A stretch of 64,000 bases of DNA from Planctomycetota bacterium. GTDB lineage: Bacteria > Planctomycetota > UBA8742 > UBA2392. Below, piece by piece: positions 15,802 to 23,848 of this stretch. The position numbers and the translations under genes were made by a program. Below the pieces are notes generated by a model that searched no databases, was not told the origin of the DNA, and saw nothing but the letters and a program-made list of their open reading frames with translations. Each line of letters begins with the position of its first letter. Within the stretch, counting starts at the first letter, position 1. The stretch covers positions 1 to 64,000 of the forward strand of contig JADLAK010000008.1 in assembly GCA_020848275.1 (NCBI GenBank), given 5' to 3'.

Positions 15802-17370
15802 ATGAAATACGACGCCATCATCATTGGTGCGGGAATGTCCGGGCTGGCCGCCGGCATTCGCCTCGCCATGTTTGATAAGCGCGTCGTTGTGCTCGAGAAG
15901 CACTACGTCTGGGGCGGGCTGAACTCGTTTTACCAGTTCAAGGGCCGGCAGTTCGATGTCGGCCTGCACGCGATGACGAACTACATCCCGCGCGGCGCCA
16001 AGGGCAGGCCGCTGACGCGCCTGTTGAAGCAACTGCGGCTGCGGCACGAAGACCTCGACCTGCACGAGCAGAACTATTCGCTGATCAGCTTTCCCTCAGC
16101 GAAGCTGCGCTTCACTAACGACTTCAGTGTGCTGCGCGACGAAGTGCGGCGGGAGTTTCCCGCGCAGCGTGACGCGTTCGACAATCTCACGCGCGCGATC
16201 GCGGATTTCAACGAACTTGATCTCTCGGCGCCGCGCCAAAGCGCGCGAGAAGTCGTCCGCCGCTTCGTTACCGAGCCGCTGCTCGAGGACATGCTGTTCT
16301 GCCCGCTGACGTTTTATGGCAGCGCGATCGAACATGACATGGACTGGGACCAGTTCGTGGTGATGTGGAAGTCGATTTACATGGAAGGTTTTGCGCGGCC
16401 GACCAAAGGCGTGCGTCATGTCCTGACGCTGCTGACCAACCGTTACCGCGAGCTGGGCGGCGAGTTGCGGCTGCGCGCAGGGGTAAAGCGGATTGTTTCG
16501 CGCACTGGCGAGGCGGTGGGGGTCGAACTCGAAAATTCCGAGGTTCTCGAGGCCGACTGTGTCCTTTCCTCGGCCGGCTTCGTCGAAAGCATGAAGCTTT
16601 TGGAGCCCACTGCGTCAGCGGTGGGATGTATGCCCATGCGCACCGGTAATCCCACCGCTGACGCAGTGGGCTTGAACGGCCACATCGGCCGTCTCTCCTT
16701 TACCGAAAGCATTTCCGTCCTGAACCCCGGCGCCATGCCGACCGATGCCACGATCATTTTCTTCTCTAATCGCGACCGTTTCGAATATCGCTGCCCGGAT
16801 GAACTGGTCGACGTCGACTCCGGCGTGATCTGCATGCCGCAGAATTTCCGCCTGGATGAGCCGATTGCGCCAATGGTCCGCGTCACGAACATCGCCAATC
16901 ACGCGAAGTGGTGCGCGCTGCGGCGTGACGACGGCGTTGACTCGTCGGTGAATGTGCCGGCGGACTGGGGTCAGGGGTTAGGGGCTAGGGATCAGGGATC
17001 AGGTTCTAATCCCCAATCCCCAATCCCCAATCCCTTGGGCAATGATGCTTACACCGCCGCCAAACAAGCTTGTTACGAGCGTTCGATAAACGCGATCACG
17101 CCGCGCCATCTCGCCGATTTCCGTCCTCAGGTCAGCATGATCGACATGTTCACGCCGCGCACGATTGAGCATTACACCGGTCATCTTGGTGGCGCGGTGT
17201 ATGGCTCGCCGGTCAAACGCCGCACCGGCGAAACGCCGGTCAAGAATCTGTACGTGATGGGAACCGACCAGGGGTTTCTGGGCATCATCGGCGCGGCGCT
17301 CAGCGGCATCAGCATGGCCAACAAATGGGTGCTGCAACGCGACGGAGTGTTAACAGAACGCGACGCGTAA
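15802..17370 (+). CDS. CrtI-like FAD-dependent desaturase/oxidoreductase, first copy
   Basis: Phytoene-desaturase-type flavoprotein. With ATG at 15802 the protein (522 residues) opens with the FAD-binding dinucleotide motif AIIIGAGMSGLAAGIRLA and EKHYVWGGLNSFY. It ends with the family's C-terminal FAD motif region (NLYVMGTDQGFLGIIGAALSGISMANKW). Members desaturate or isomerise carotenoids, but related proteins occur in fatty-acid clusters, including candidate ladderane clusters. Here the neighbours (KAS, ACP, FabZ, FabI) point to an acyl-ACP substrate. Two in-frame repeats interrupt it, residues about 268-291 and about 389-411. The last dozen codons may have been replaced: a second version of the 3' end lies beyond the toxin gene at 18042-18089. 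Confidence 0.85.
   Translation: MKYDAIIIGAGMSGLAAGIRLAMFDKRVVVLEKHYVWGGLNSFYQFKGRQFDVGLHAMTNYIPRGAKGRPLTRLLKQLRLRHEDLDLHEQNYSLISFPSAKLRFTNDFSVLRDEVRREFPAQRDAFDNLTRAIADFNELDLSAPRQSAREVVRRFVTEPLLEDMLFCPLTFYGSAIEHDMDWDQFVVMWKSIYMEGFARPTKGVRHVLTLLTNRYRELGGELRLRAGVKRIVSRTGEAVGVELENSEVLEADCVLSSAGFVESMKLLEPTASAVGCMPMRTGNPTADAVGLNGHIGRLSFTESISVLNPGAMPTDATIIFFSNRDRFEYRCPDELVDVDSGVICMPQNFRLDEPIAPMVRVTNIANHAKWCALRRDDGVDSSVNVPADWGQGLGARDQGSGSNPQSPIPNPLGNDAYTAAKQACYERSINAITPRHLADFRPQVSMIDMFTPRTIEHYTGHLGGAVYGSPVKRRTGETPVKNLYVMGTDQGFLGIIGAALSGISMANKWVLQRDGVLTERDA
16604..16672. repeat. Perfect 24-bp inverted repeat in frame inside the crtI-like gene
   Basis: Arms 16604-16627 and 16649-16672 are exact reverse complements (core CCCACTGCGTCAGCGGTGGG), with a 21-nt loop; 69 nt, 23 codons. 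It codes for roughly EPTASAVGCMPMRTGNPTAD. Arm-like copies lie at 53597-53620 (one mismatch) and 53715-53738, both intergenic. Confidence 0.85.
16967..17034. repeat. In-frame GGGGTTAGG / CCCCAATCC stuttering hairpin
   Basis: The left arm is degenerate GGGGTTAGG-GGCTAGGGATC words and the right arm is three exact CCCCAAT units. They are complementary enough to fold. It encodes GQGLGARDQGSGSNPQSPIPNP, with no counterpart in the CrtI family, between two conserved blocks. Confidence 0.75.
17291..17338 (+). repeat. crtI 3'-end sequence, copy 1 (left border of the TA cassette)
   Basis: 48 nt coding GAALSGISMANKWVLQ at the end of the crtI-like gene. It is 43/48 identical to 18042-18089, and all five differences are synonymous (CTC AGC / CTT TCC, GCC / GCA, AAA / AAG). 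Confidence 0.85.
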
Positions 17371-17405
17371 GCGAGCGCCAGAGTTGCGCATGCTCGCCGC
17401 ATCAT

Positions 17406-17421
17406 GTACGCTTAAACGTAC
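17406..17421. promoter_or_regulatory. Candidate antitoxin operator
   Basis: GTACG-cttaaa-CGTAC, a perfect 5-bp inverted repeat with a 6-nt spacer, 17 nt upstream of the antitoxin ATG and just before its AGGAGG ribosome site. Phd/YefM antitoxins repress their own operon by binding such palindromes. No experiment supports it. Confidence 0.45.
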
Positions 17422-17437
17422 GACAGGAGGTAATACC

Positions 17438-17743
17438 ATGAAACGTCCAAACGTACAGCACGACATTCTGCCCCTTAGCGAATTTCGTACCCGCATGGCT
17501 GAGCTCGTCGAGCGCACCAACAAGACCGGCCAGCCCCTGATTCTCACCCAGCGCGGCCGCAGCGTCGCGGTGGTGATGTCTCCGCGTGAGTTTGAGGACA
17601 TCACCTACCGTGACCGGCTAATCAGGGCCGTGCGCGAGGCCGAGGAATCCCTCGACCGTGGCGAAGGAATGTCGCACGAGGAAGCAAAAGCCTGGATTAA
17701 GCGCAGGATCGAAAAGCGGGCTAAAGCGAGGGCTGATAAGTGA
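17438..17743 (+). CDS. Phd/YefM-family antitoxin
   Basis: 101 residues from ATG 17438, chosen because AGGAGG lies 8 nt upstream. The N-terminal domain carries the YefM/Phd pattern (LPLSEFRTRMAELVERTNKTGQPLILTQRGRSVAVVMSPREFE), which dimerises and binds DNA. The charged C-terminal tail (MSHEEAKAWIKRRIEKRAKA) is the usual toxin-binding segment. GTGA overlap with the toxin gene. The pair lies between two copies of a crtI 3' end, inside a lipid operon. Confidence 0.92.
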   Translation: MKRPNVQHDILPLSEFRTRMAELVERTNKTGQPLILTQRGRSVAVVMSPREFEDITYRDRLIRAVREAEESLDRGEGMSHEEAKAWIKRRIEKRAKARADK

Positions 17744-18042
17744 ACGCCAAAAGGTGGTCGCAACCGGCCCTGGATGACATTGACGCCTATGTTGCCTACA
17801 TCCAGCAGGACAACAGACAGGCCGCCGAAAAGTGGGCCTCGCGAGTTTTCGCGCGCGGCGACATGGTAGCGCGCTTTCCGCAAAGCGGCCGTGTGGTGCC
17901 GGAAGTCGGCCGCGATGACGTGCGCGAGGTGTTCGTCGCCTCTCATCGTTTGATCTACCGGGTCGGTAAGAAAGGCGCGCAGGTGTTACGGGTATTTCAT
18001 TCGGCGCGTGTGCTGCATGAGTCAGACCTGAGCGAGGAGTAG
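17740..18042 (+). CDS. RelE/ParE-family toxin
   Basis: 100 residues from a GTG start overlapping the antitoxin stop. The family pattern is visible: LDDIDAYVAYIQQDNRQAAEKW, FPQSGRVVPEVGRDDVREVFVASHRLIYRV and a C-terminal VLRVFHSARVL. RelE-type members cut mRNA on the ribosome and ParE-type members inhibit gyrase; the sequence alone does not settle which. Its stop codon directly abuts the second copy of the crtI 3' end. Confidence 0.9.
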   Translation: MNAKRWSQPALDDIDAYVAYIQQDNRQAAEKWASRVFARGDMVARFPQSGRVVPEVGRDDVREVFVASHRLIYRVGKKGAQVLRVFHSARVLHESDLSEE

Positions 18043-18089
18043 CGCGGCGCTTTCCGGCATCAGCATGGCAAACAAGTGGGTGCTGCAAC
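18042..18089 (+). repeat. crtI 3'-end sequence, copy 2 (right border of the TA cassette)
   Basis: It reads GAALSGISMANKWVLQ in one frame, continues QSEVPNTL and stops at 18112-18114. This looks like the displaced original tail of the crtI-like gene, now separated from its body by about 700 nt carrying the TA pair. The differences from copy 1 are only synonymous, so both evolved as coding sequence. Confidence 0.8.
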
Positions 18090-18164
18090 AATCAGAAGTT
18101 CCCAATACTCTGTGAGCAAGTGCTGTCTCGTGGTTATCGATTGTTCTGGACTGGGAGGTTGACC

Positions 18165-19238
18165 ATGGCAACTAACCCGAATTGTTTGTTCGTGGGCGTT
18201 GTGATGCTAGTGCTCGTTGGCTGTAGCAAAGGCAAAGAAGATCAGGTGAATCAAACCCCACCGTCCTCGTCGCCACGGAATGGTGCATTGGTGAACGTCA
18301 TAGATGACCCTTTGGTTGCCGCACCGAACTTAAAGACTCTATTGGCTCCTCCGAACCAACAGAGTCCGAAATATGCGGCGCCGGTCATTGACGTTATCGC
18401 AGTTGACGATCAAGGGGCAGTGCATGAATTGTTTCGCGCGACCGTTAAGCTTAGCAGGTTTGTAAAAGGCGAGGCGGGTGTGAGTTTTATGGCAAACCCG
18501 CACGCGATCTGGATGCTCAAGTACTCGGATACAGAGATTCAACGTCGCGAAGGAGACAATCCGGTTCACAAGTTCACATATCGATTGGCAGAAGTGAGAT
18601 ATCGCGACGGACGAATGGAAGAGTTGTACCATCAAACTCGGACGCAAGCCCCCTCATATGGACTGCTAGCGGCAAAGGACAATTGGGAAGAATGTGTCGG
18701 GACAGGCACTCGAAATGAAAGTGTTCGCCTAGAATTGAGGAAGATTCGATGTCTTTTCATCCTCCCTGGACAAGTCCGAACCGGGTCTCTGTCAGCGATC
18801 GACTATTCAACAGCCATAAAGAGTGATCCAAAAGATGCGCATCCCACAGACTTAGCGTTCAATGAGCTTGGATCTGAGCGATACAAAGCAGTGACTAATG
18901 ATGCCTTCAGAATCGTTGACACGCTTATTCAGGTCGGTCGTGATGTTTCTTTGTCGAGAACGCAACGAGAATCGGTGCTGAAGGAGATAGTCGGTCTATA
19001 TGGGGAACGAGTCGTGGCTGAGAGTATCTCGTCGATGCCGACTTTTGAAATTGGAAATGCTGAGATCATCGAACTGGGCAAGGCACTGAAACAGACTCGC
19101 AATCACAGCGCGCTCACCGCGGCGCTGGGAAAGAGACTGGAGACTGATGTCCTTGGTGCCATGAATTTGATTGCCGTTGAAAGCTCGCGCCCTATGTCCA
19201 CTTTGTTAGCGCATCGTGGCGCTCCGTGGGCTCAATAA
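18165..19238 (+). CDS. Lipoprotein of unknown function, lower GC than its surroundings
   Basis: From ATG 18165 (GGGAGG upstream) the 357-residue product starts [23 protein letters not shown], a lipoprotein signal with lipobox LVGC. The mature part is mixed alpha/beta with no motif I recognise. Base composition falls to about 48% GC in the stretch I counted (18481-18540) and codon use is visibly less biased than in neighbouring genes. It ends 1 nt before the second crtI-like gene. It looks acquired, and interrupts the lipid operon together with the TA pair. Confidence 0.75.
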   Translation: MATNPNCLFVGVVMLVLVGCSKGKEDQVNQTPPSSSPRNGALVNVIDDPLVAAPNLKTLLAPPNQQSPKYAAPVIDVIAVDDQGAVHELFRATVKLSRFVKGEAGVSFMANPHAIWMLKYSDTEIQRREGDNPVHKFTYRLAEVRYRDGRMEELYHQTRTQAPSYGLLAAKDNWEECVGTGTRNESVRLELRKIRCLFILPGQVRTGSLSAIDYSTAIKSDPKDAHPTDLAFNELGSERYKAVTNDAFRIVDTLIQVGRDVSLSRTQRESVLKEIVGLYGERVVAESISSMPTFEIGNAEIIELGKALKQTRNHSALTAALGKRLETDVLGAMNLIAVESSRPMSTLLAHRGAPWAQ

Positions 19239-19239
19239 G

Positions 19240-20748
19240 ATGTCCGATACCAACCCGCCAACGGACGTATTTAGCTTGAAAGCTGAGAACAAGCGCGTGC
19301 TGCAGGGCAGCACGGGCGGGCGGGCGGAGCGTAAACATAATCCCATCGACAAGGCCAAGGCCGCCTACGACGTCGTCGTGATCGGCAGCGGGCTTGCCGG
19401 CATGACGGGCGCCAACGTGCTCGCCAAGCAGGGCCGCAAGGTGCTGCTGGTCGAGCAGCACTACAACTTTGGCGGCATGGCGACGTGGTTCAAGCGCAGC
19501 GGCGGGCACATCTTCGATATTTCGCTGCACGGCTTTCCCGTCGGCATGAAAAAGACCTGCAAGAAATACTGGAACGACGACATCGCCAACTCGATCGTTC
19601 AGCTCGACAGCATTAAATTCGACAACCCGCAATTCAGCTTCGAGACCAGCTTTAATCGCGAAGATTACTCGAACAAACTCGTCAGCGTGTTCGGCCTGAG
19701 TCGGGAGCTTGTTGAAAAGTTCTTCACCTATCTGCGCGGGCTGGACTTCTACAACGACACGGGCGAGACCTGCGGCCAGTTGTTCGAGCGCTTCTTTCCC
19801 GGCCGCAACGACGTACATCGGCTGCTGATGGAGCCGATCACTTACGCCAACGGCAGCACGCTGGCCGAGCCCGCGGTCGCCTACGGCATCGTATTCAGCA
19901 ACTTCATGAGCAAAGGCGTGTTCACGTTCAGTGGCGGCACCGACCAGCTCATTCTCAAGATGCGCAAGGAGCTGCAGAAAAACGGCGTGGACATGTTCAG
20001 CGGCGTGAACGTGGACAAGATTCTCGTCAAAGGTGGCCGCGTCGCGGGCGTGTGCGCCAACGGGCGTGATATCGCGGCGCCTGCGGTGCTCAGCAACGCC
20101 AACGTGAAGGCGACGATCTTGAACATGGTCGGGCCGGAACATTTCAAACCGGGCTTCGTGGAGCAAACGCGCGCCGTGCGGTTGTCGAACTCCAGTTGCC
20201 AGGTCTACATGGGGGTGCGGCAGGGCGAGAGCATTCCGTTTGTGACGGATCTGCTGTTTTGCAGCGAGGCGAAGTCATTCACCAGCGAAGAGCTGTGCGA
20301 CATGCGCACGCTTTCGCGCACCTTCAGCTTCTACTACCCCAAGACGCGGCCGGACATTTCGCCGCGCTACACAATTGTCAGCAGCACCAACGCACATTAC
20401 GCGGACTGGAAGTCGCTGAACGAGCACGAATACGCCGCCGCCAAGGGCGAACTGGCGGAGCGCACTATTGAACACCTCGAAAAGTACCTGCCCGACATCC
20501 GGGACAAGCTGGACCACGTCGAGGTCAGCACGCCGCGCACGTTCGAATTTTACACGCAACAGCAGATGGGCGCGTCGTTCGGCACCAAGTGGGAAGGTTT
20601 AAAAGTCAGCATGGAGCTCGATCAACAACTGCCCGGCTTATTCCACGCAGGAAGCGTGGGCATCATCATGTCGGGCTGGCTTGGTGCGGCGAACTACGGC
20701 GTGATCGCCGCAAACAAGGTCGATGCGTATGTGGGTGCGGCGAAATGA
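19240..20748 (+). CDS. CrtI-like FAD-dependent oxidoreductase, second copy
   Basis: 502 residues from ATG 19240, 1 nt after the lipoprotein stop; an in-frame upstream ATG at 19216 is less likely. FAD motif [19 protein letters not shown] and [13 protein letters not shown] near residue 45, and a C-terminal FAD-contact region [28 protein letters not shown]. It is clearly diverged from the first copy (different length and internal sequence), so the two may act in sequence on an acyl-ACP, or form a pair. The internal [29 protein letters not shown] resembles retinol-saturase/CrtI-type enzymes. ATGA overlap with the dehydratase gene. Confidence 0.85.
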   Translation: MSDTNPPTDVFSLKAENKRVLQGSTGGRAERKHNPIDKAKAAYDVVVIGSGLAGMTGANVLAKQGRKVLLVEQHYNFGGMATWFKRSGGHIFDISLHGFPVGMKKTCKKYWNDDIANSIVQLDSIKFDNPQFSFETSFNREDYSNKLVSVFGLSRELVEKFFTYLRGLDFYNDTGETCGQLFERFFPGRNDVHRLLMEPITYANGSTLAEPAVAYGIVFSNFMSKGVFTFSGGTDQLILKMRKELQKNGVDMFSGVNVDKILVKGGRVAGVCANGRDIAAPAVLSNANVKATILNMVGPEHFKPGFVEQTRAVRLSNSSCQVYMGVRQGESIPFVTDLLFCSEAKSFTSEELCDMRTLSRTFSFYYPKTRPDISPRYTIVSSTNAHYADWKSLNEHEYAAAKGELAERTIEHLEKYLPDIRDKLDHVEVSTPRTFEFYTQQQMGASFGTKWEGLKVSMELDQQLPGLFHAGSVGIIMSGWLGAANYGVIAANKVDAYVGAAK

Positions 20749-21233
20749 GCGACGAACGCGTGAAATCCGCTATACCGCATCGCGAGCCGTTTTTGTTCGC
20801 GGACCGCATCGTCGAGCAATCGGACGCGCGCATTGTCACGGAGCGGCTGATCCGCGCGGAAGAACCGCAATTCAAAGGGCACTACCCCGAGTTCCCGCTG
20901 ATGCCCGGCGTGCTGCTTTGCGAGGCATGTTTCCAGGCGGGGGCGATCCTGCTGGGGTCGCGAGTCGCGAGTCCCGAGTCACGAGTCAACGGCGGCGAGG
21001 TGGGCACGGGACACGAGACACGCGACGCGAGACCCGTTTATCCAATGGTCACGCGCATTCAGGATGCGAAGTTCAGGAACCCGGTGTTTCCCGGCGAGAC
21101 GATTCGCATTGAAGTCAACCTCGACGAGAAGATGGGCAACGCGTACCTGATGACCGGCAAAGTTACGTCCGCCGACAAGAAAGTCCTGACCGTGCAGTTC
21201 ATCGTCGCGATGGTGGAAAAGGCAAAGACCTGA
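20745..21233 (+). CDS. FabZ-like 3-hydroxyacyl-ACP dehydratase
   Basis: Hotdog-fold dehydratase, 162 residues from the ATG overlapping the previous stop. Catalytic His46 and Glu60 lie in [22 protein letters not shown], preceded by [12 protein letters not shown]. Residues about 71-97 ([26 protein letters not shown]) are a repeat-coded insertion at 20955-21035, after which normal sequence resumes ([21 protein letters not shown]). The enzyme would dehydrate the hydroxyacyl-ACP of the local pathway. No ketoreductase gene is in the cluster, so that step must come from elsewhere. Confidence 0.87.
   Translation: MSDERVKSAIPHREPFLFADRIVEQSDARIVTERLIRAEEPQFKGHYPEFPLMPGVLLCEACFQAGAILLGSRVASPESRVNGGEVGTGHETRDARPVYPMVTRIQDAKFRNPVFPGETIRIEVNLDEKMGNAYLMTGKVTSADKKVLTVQFIVAMVEKAKT
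20955..21035. repeat. In-frame GTCGCGAGTC / GACACGAGAC hairpin inside fabZ
   Basis: 81 nt, exactly 27 codons. The left arm is stuttering GTCGCGAGTC-CCGAGTC words (20955-20987) and the right arm is GGGACACGAGACACGCGACG... (21008-21035). The arms are complementary with mismatches. It sits in the loop after the catalytic helix of the hotdog fold. Confidence 0.8.
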
Positions 21234-21234
21234 A

Positions 21235-21330
21235 CGCGAAGTAACGAAGGAGCGAAGTAATGCAAAGCGTGGGTCTTGTGTTGAATTCACATCGTTGCTG
21301 TTCTCCGTTTCTTCGTTCCTTCGTGTTAGG
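21235..21330. repeat. Stuttering GCGAAGTAACGAAGG hairpin before fabI
   Basis: The arm CGCGAAGTAACGAAGGAGCG (21235-21254) pairs with the arm CGTTTCTTCGTTCCTTCGTG (21306-21325), with a 40-50 nt loop. It occupies nearly the whole fabZ-fabI spacer. Confidence 0.7.
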
Positions 21331-21339
21331 TAGTTTTGC

Positions 21340-22161
21340 ATGAGCGATTTTCTCCAACTGGCGGGCAAAAATATCCTCGTGATGGGTGCGGCGAACAAGA
21401 AGTCCGTCGCGTGGTACTGCGGCCGGGTACTTGAGGAAGCGGGCGCGCGGGCAATTCACTGTGTGCGCAATGCAGCGCGTCAAGACGAAGTGGGCAAGCT
21501 GCTGGATAAAGAACGCGGGCTGAAGGGAAGCGCGTCAAACGTTTTTAAGTGTGACGTCGAGAATCAAAAGGAGATTGACGCGCTTGCGGCGGAGTTGGCC
21601 AAGCGCGAAATCAAGCTGGACGGCATCGTGCACAGCATCGCGTTTGCGAACTATGCGAAGGGATTCAAATCGTTTCACGAAACCGCGCGCGAGGATTTTT
21701 TGCAGGCCGTGAACGTTTCGTGTTTCAGCCTGATGGCGCTGAGTAACGCGTTGAAACCGCTGTTAAACCCCGGCGCGGGCGTAGTTACCATCGGGATTTC
21801 CGATACGCGCATGGCCGCGGAAAATTACGGCTACATGGCGCCGATCAAGGCCGCGCTGCATTCGGCGGTGGTGTTCCTGGCCAAGAGTTTTGCCGACGCA
21901 CGCGTGCGCTTTAACGCCGTAGGCCCGAGCCTGCTGAAAACCAGCGCGAGCGCGGGCATTCCCGATTACATGGACAGCTATTTGTACGCCGAGATGGCGA
22001 CGCTGCGCCACGAGGCGCTGAAGACGGAAGAAGTCGCAAACGTGGTGGTGTTTTTGCTCAGCCCGCGTTCCAGCGGCATCAACGCGCAGCACGTGGTGAT
22101 TGACGCGGGGATGTCGACGAATTACTTCGACAAGGCGGTCGTAAAAAAAGCGACCCAGTAA
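21340..22161 (+). CDS. FabI-like enoyl-ACP reductase
   Basis: NAD(P)H-dependent enoyl-ACP reductase of the SDR fold, 273 residues. Nucleotide motif [10 protein letters not shown] (FabI-type G-A-x-x-x-x-S-I-A) and catalytic Tyr163 and Lys170 in [13 protein letters not shown], with the Y-x(6)-K spacing typical of FabI. The SIAFA segment near residue 100 matches FabI's SIGFA. It is the last gene of the lipid block and saturates trans-2-enoyl-ACP. Whether it is the cell's only enoyl reductase or a dedicated one cannot be told from this window. Confidence 0.88.
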   Translation: MSDFLQLAGKNILVMGAANKKSVAWYCGRVLEEAGARAIHCVRNAARQDEVGKLLDKERGLKGSASNVFKCDVENQKEIDALAAELAKREIKLDGIVHSIAFANYAKGFKSFHETAREDFLQAVNVSCFSLMALSNALKPLLNPGAGVVTIGISDTRMAAENYGYMAPIKAALHSAVVFLAKSFADARVRFNAVGPSLLKTSASAGIPDYMDSYLYAEMATLRHEALKTEEVANVVVFLLSPRSSGINAQHVVIDAGMSTNYFDKAVVKKATQ

Positions 22162-22167
22162 AACTGC

Positions 22168-22231
22168 TTACACGGATGAACAGGATAAGCAGGATTTCGT
22201 TTTTATCCTGACCATCCTGTCTATCCGTGTA
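22168..22231. repeat. TTACACGGATGAACAGGAT hairpin, possible terminator of the lipid operon
   Basis: TTACACGGATGAACAGGATA (22168-22187) pairs with TATCCTG...CTATCCGTGTA (22204-22231). It lies between the convergent fabI and osmC genes. It is the full-length member of a family seen as halves at 8506 and 12459. Confidence 0.75.
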
Positions 22232-22241
22232 TGTATTTGGT

Positions 22242-22664
22242 TTACGCTAACTCGCCGGCGATTTCGCAGCCTTCGAGCAACGCCTTATTCACGGGGCACT
22301 TGCCCGCGACGTCGAGCAGTTTCTGGCGCAGTTCCGCCGGTACGGAGTCCTTGAACTTCAGCTTCTTGATGATGGACGTGGCCTTGGCGTTGGGGCCAAG
22401 CTTGGCGATTTCCGCCTGGTCGCGGCGCGTGAGCGTGAATTCGAGGTCGACGCCTTCGAGGTCGATTTTCTTGTGGTTGGCGTAGGCGCGCAGTGTCATG
22501 GCCGTGCAGCCCGCCAGCGCCGCAAGCAGCATCTCAAAGGCGGTCGTGCCCGCGTTGTCGCCCGTGGGTTTGGGTTCGTCGAGAATCAGCCGGTGGTCGC
22601 GCACCTTCACATCGGTGCGATAGCCCGCGCCCATCTGCGCTGTCAGTTTGTATTCAGTCGCCAT
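22242..22664 (-). CDS. osmC: OsmC-family peroxiredoxin-like protein
   Basis: 140 residues from ATG 22664 (GAGGG upstream). The OsmC/Ohr fold is shown by the two redox cysteines, LAGCTAMTLRAYA and AGKCPVNKALL. The family uses this thiol pair to reduce organic or lipid hydroperoxides in the cytoplasm. Placement beside an unsaturated-lipid cluster may be coincidence. It is 28 nt downstream of the HAD phosphatase gene in the same direction. Confidence 0.88.
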   Translation of the reverse strand: MATEYKLTAQMGAGYRTDVKVRDHRLILDEPKPTGDNAGTTAFEMLLAALAGCTAMTLRAYANHKKIDLEGVDLEFTLTRRDQAEIAKLGPNAKATSIIKKLKFKDSVPAELRQKLLDVAGKCPVNKALLEGCEIAGELA

Positions 22665-22692
22665 AAAACCCTCGTCGTTTGAATTGGGCGGA

Positions 22693-23280
22693 TTATGCCC
22701 GCTGAAACAGCCTAAGCAACTCTTCGGGATGCTCGACAACCAGGTCGGCGCCGCCCTGGTCGCGCGCGGCGCCATTGGTGACGTAACACGTGCGCGTGCC
22801 CGCCGCACGCCCGCTGGTAATGTCGTCGACGTAATCGCCGACCATCAGCGCGCGCGAAGCCGCACGCCCAAGCCGCCGCAGGGCTTCGACGACGGCGTCG
22901 GGGGCCGGTTTAGTGGGCATGCCGCTGTTGCGGTGCAGGATGACGTCGAAGCGAAGGCCGAGGACGCCGAGTGTGATTTCGACGGGCTCAGGGTGATTGC
23001 GGGTCACGATTGCGGTCTTGATCCCGCGCCCGTGGAGCCAGTCAACGAGTTCCTTCGTGCCGCGATTGGGCCGCGCGCGCCGCGCGTAATTAATTTCCTC
23101 GCGCAGGATAGTCGCTTCCTTCGCCGCGCGCTCGTCCGCGGGCAGGTGCGAAATGGCGTGAATCAAGAAGCCGGTGGTTGGCGGCAGGCCGAGCTTCACC
23201 TTCATGTCGGCAAAGTCGATCACCGGCGCCGTGAGCGTGCCGTCGAGGTCAAACAGGACTGTGTCGATGGTGTGAAGCAA
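22693..23280 (-). CDS. HAD-superfamily phosphatase (phosphoglycolate-phosphatase-like)
   Basis: 195 residues. HAD motifs in order: motif I DLDGTLTAP with the nucleophile and acid aspartates, motif II VTRN, motif III lysine in PTKPAPD, motif IV GDYVDD. The C1-cap helices match Gph/PGMB-type phosphatases. The natural substrate is not determined by sequence. Confidence 0.85.
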   Translation of the reverse strand: MLHTIDTVLFDLDGTLTAPVIDFADMKVKLGLPPTTGFLIHAISHLPADERAAKEATILREEINYARRARPNRGTKELVDWLHGRGIKTAIVTRNHPEPVEITLGVLGLRFDVILHRNSGMPTKPAPDAVVEALRRLGRAASRALMVGDYVDDITSGRAAGTRTCYVTNGAARDQGGADLVVEHPEELLRLFQRA

Positions 23281-23282
23281 AG

Positions 23283-23780
23283 TTAACGCGCGCGGGCGGG
23301 ACGTTCAGAGGGCGCATCCGATTCAAACGCGCCGCTCAACCACGCGCCGGCGGCACAGGCCGCCAGCGCGGCAAGCGCAGTCAGGGTGCCAAGCGCGATC
23401 ATGCGGCCGAGGCCGAGGCGATGTTTGACGGACTGCCACTCAACGAACTCGGTGTCCGTGCGCACGCCGCGAATCTGGCGCAGGACTTCCTGGGCTTGAA
23501 GATGTTCGCCCTCGACGGCCTGGACGACGGCCATGCCGTGGCCGTGCAGCATCATGCGGCTGGCGTTTTCGTCGCGGATGCGGACGGTCACGCCGTGGCT
23601 CTCCAGCGCGCTTTTAGCCAGCAACGCGTCGACATTGTTGTAGGCGTGGTAGACGTTGCGCCAGCGCACAAGCTCGGGCGCGCGGAATTCCTGCCAGCAG
23701 AAGATGCAGTGGGCGTCGCTTGAGGACGTGTCGCGACCGCAACCAGGACAGAAATCGGGTTTAGTGAAGCGCTGTTCCAC
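23283..23780 (-). CDS. DUF2007-type protein with zinc ribbon and one membrane helix
   Basis: The N-terminal zinc ribbon is CPGCGRDTSSSDAHCIFC. A DUF2007-like domain follows (YNNVDALLAKSALESHGVTVRIRDEN), then one transmembrane helix near the C terminus. I place the start at the GTG at 23780 (VEQRFTKPDF); an ATG at 23855 would overlap the divergent gene and adds low-complexity residues. Function unknown; the family is described only as putative signal transducers. Confidence 0.7.
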   Translation of the reverse strand: MEQRFTKPDFCPGCGRDTSSSDAHCIFCWQEFRAPELVRWRNVYHAYNNVDALLAKSALESHGVTVRIRDENASRMMLHGHGMAVVQAVEGEHLQAQEVLRQIRGVRTDTEFVEWQSVKHRLGLGRMIALGTLTALAALAACAAGAWLSGAFESDAPSERPARAR

Positions 23781-23848
23781 GATTTCAGGGTATGCACGCT
23801 GCGCGGCGGCGCAAGTGTCCCCGGCCGCAAAGTGGTATGCTGCGGGCC

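Noticed and set aside
17291-18089. Integrase attachment sites flanking the TA pair
   Set aside because: The 48-nt direct repeats would fit, but no integrase or recombinase gene lies in the window, so I kept only the gene-end duplication as observed.
8639-22161. Carotenoid biosynthesis cluster
   Set aside because: CrtI-like genes are present, but no phytoene synthase, cyclase or GGPP synthase is; the neighbours are fatty-acid and Ole enzymes.
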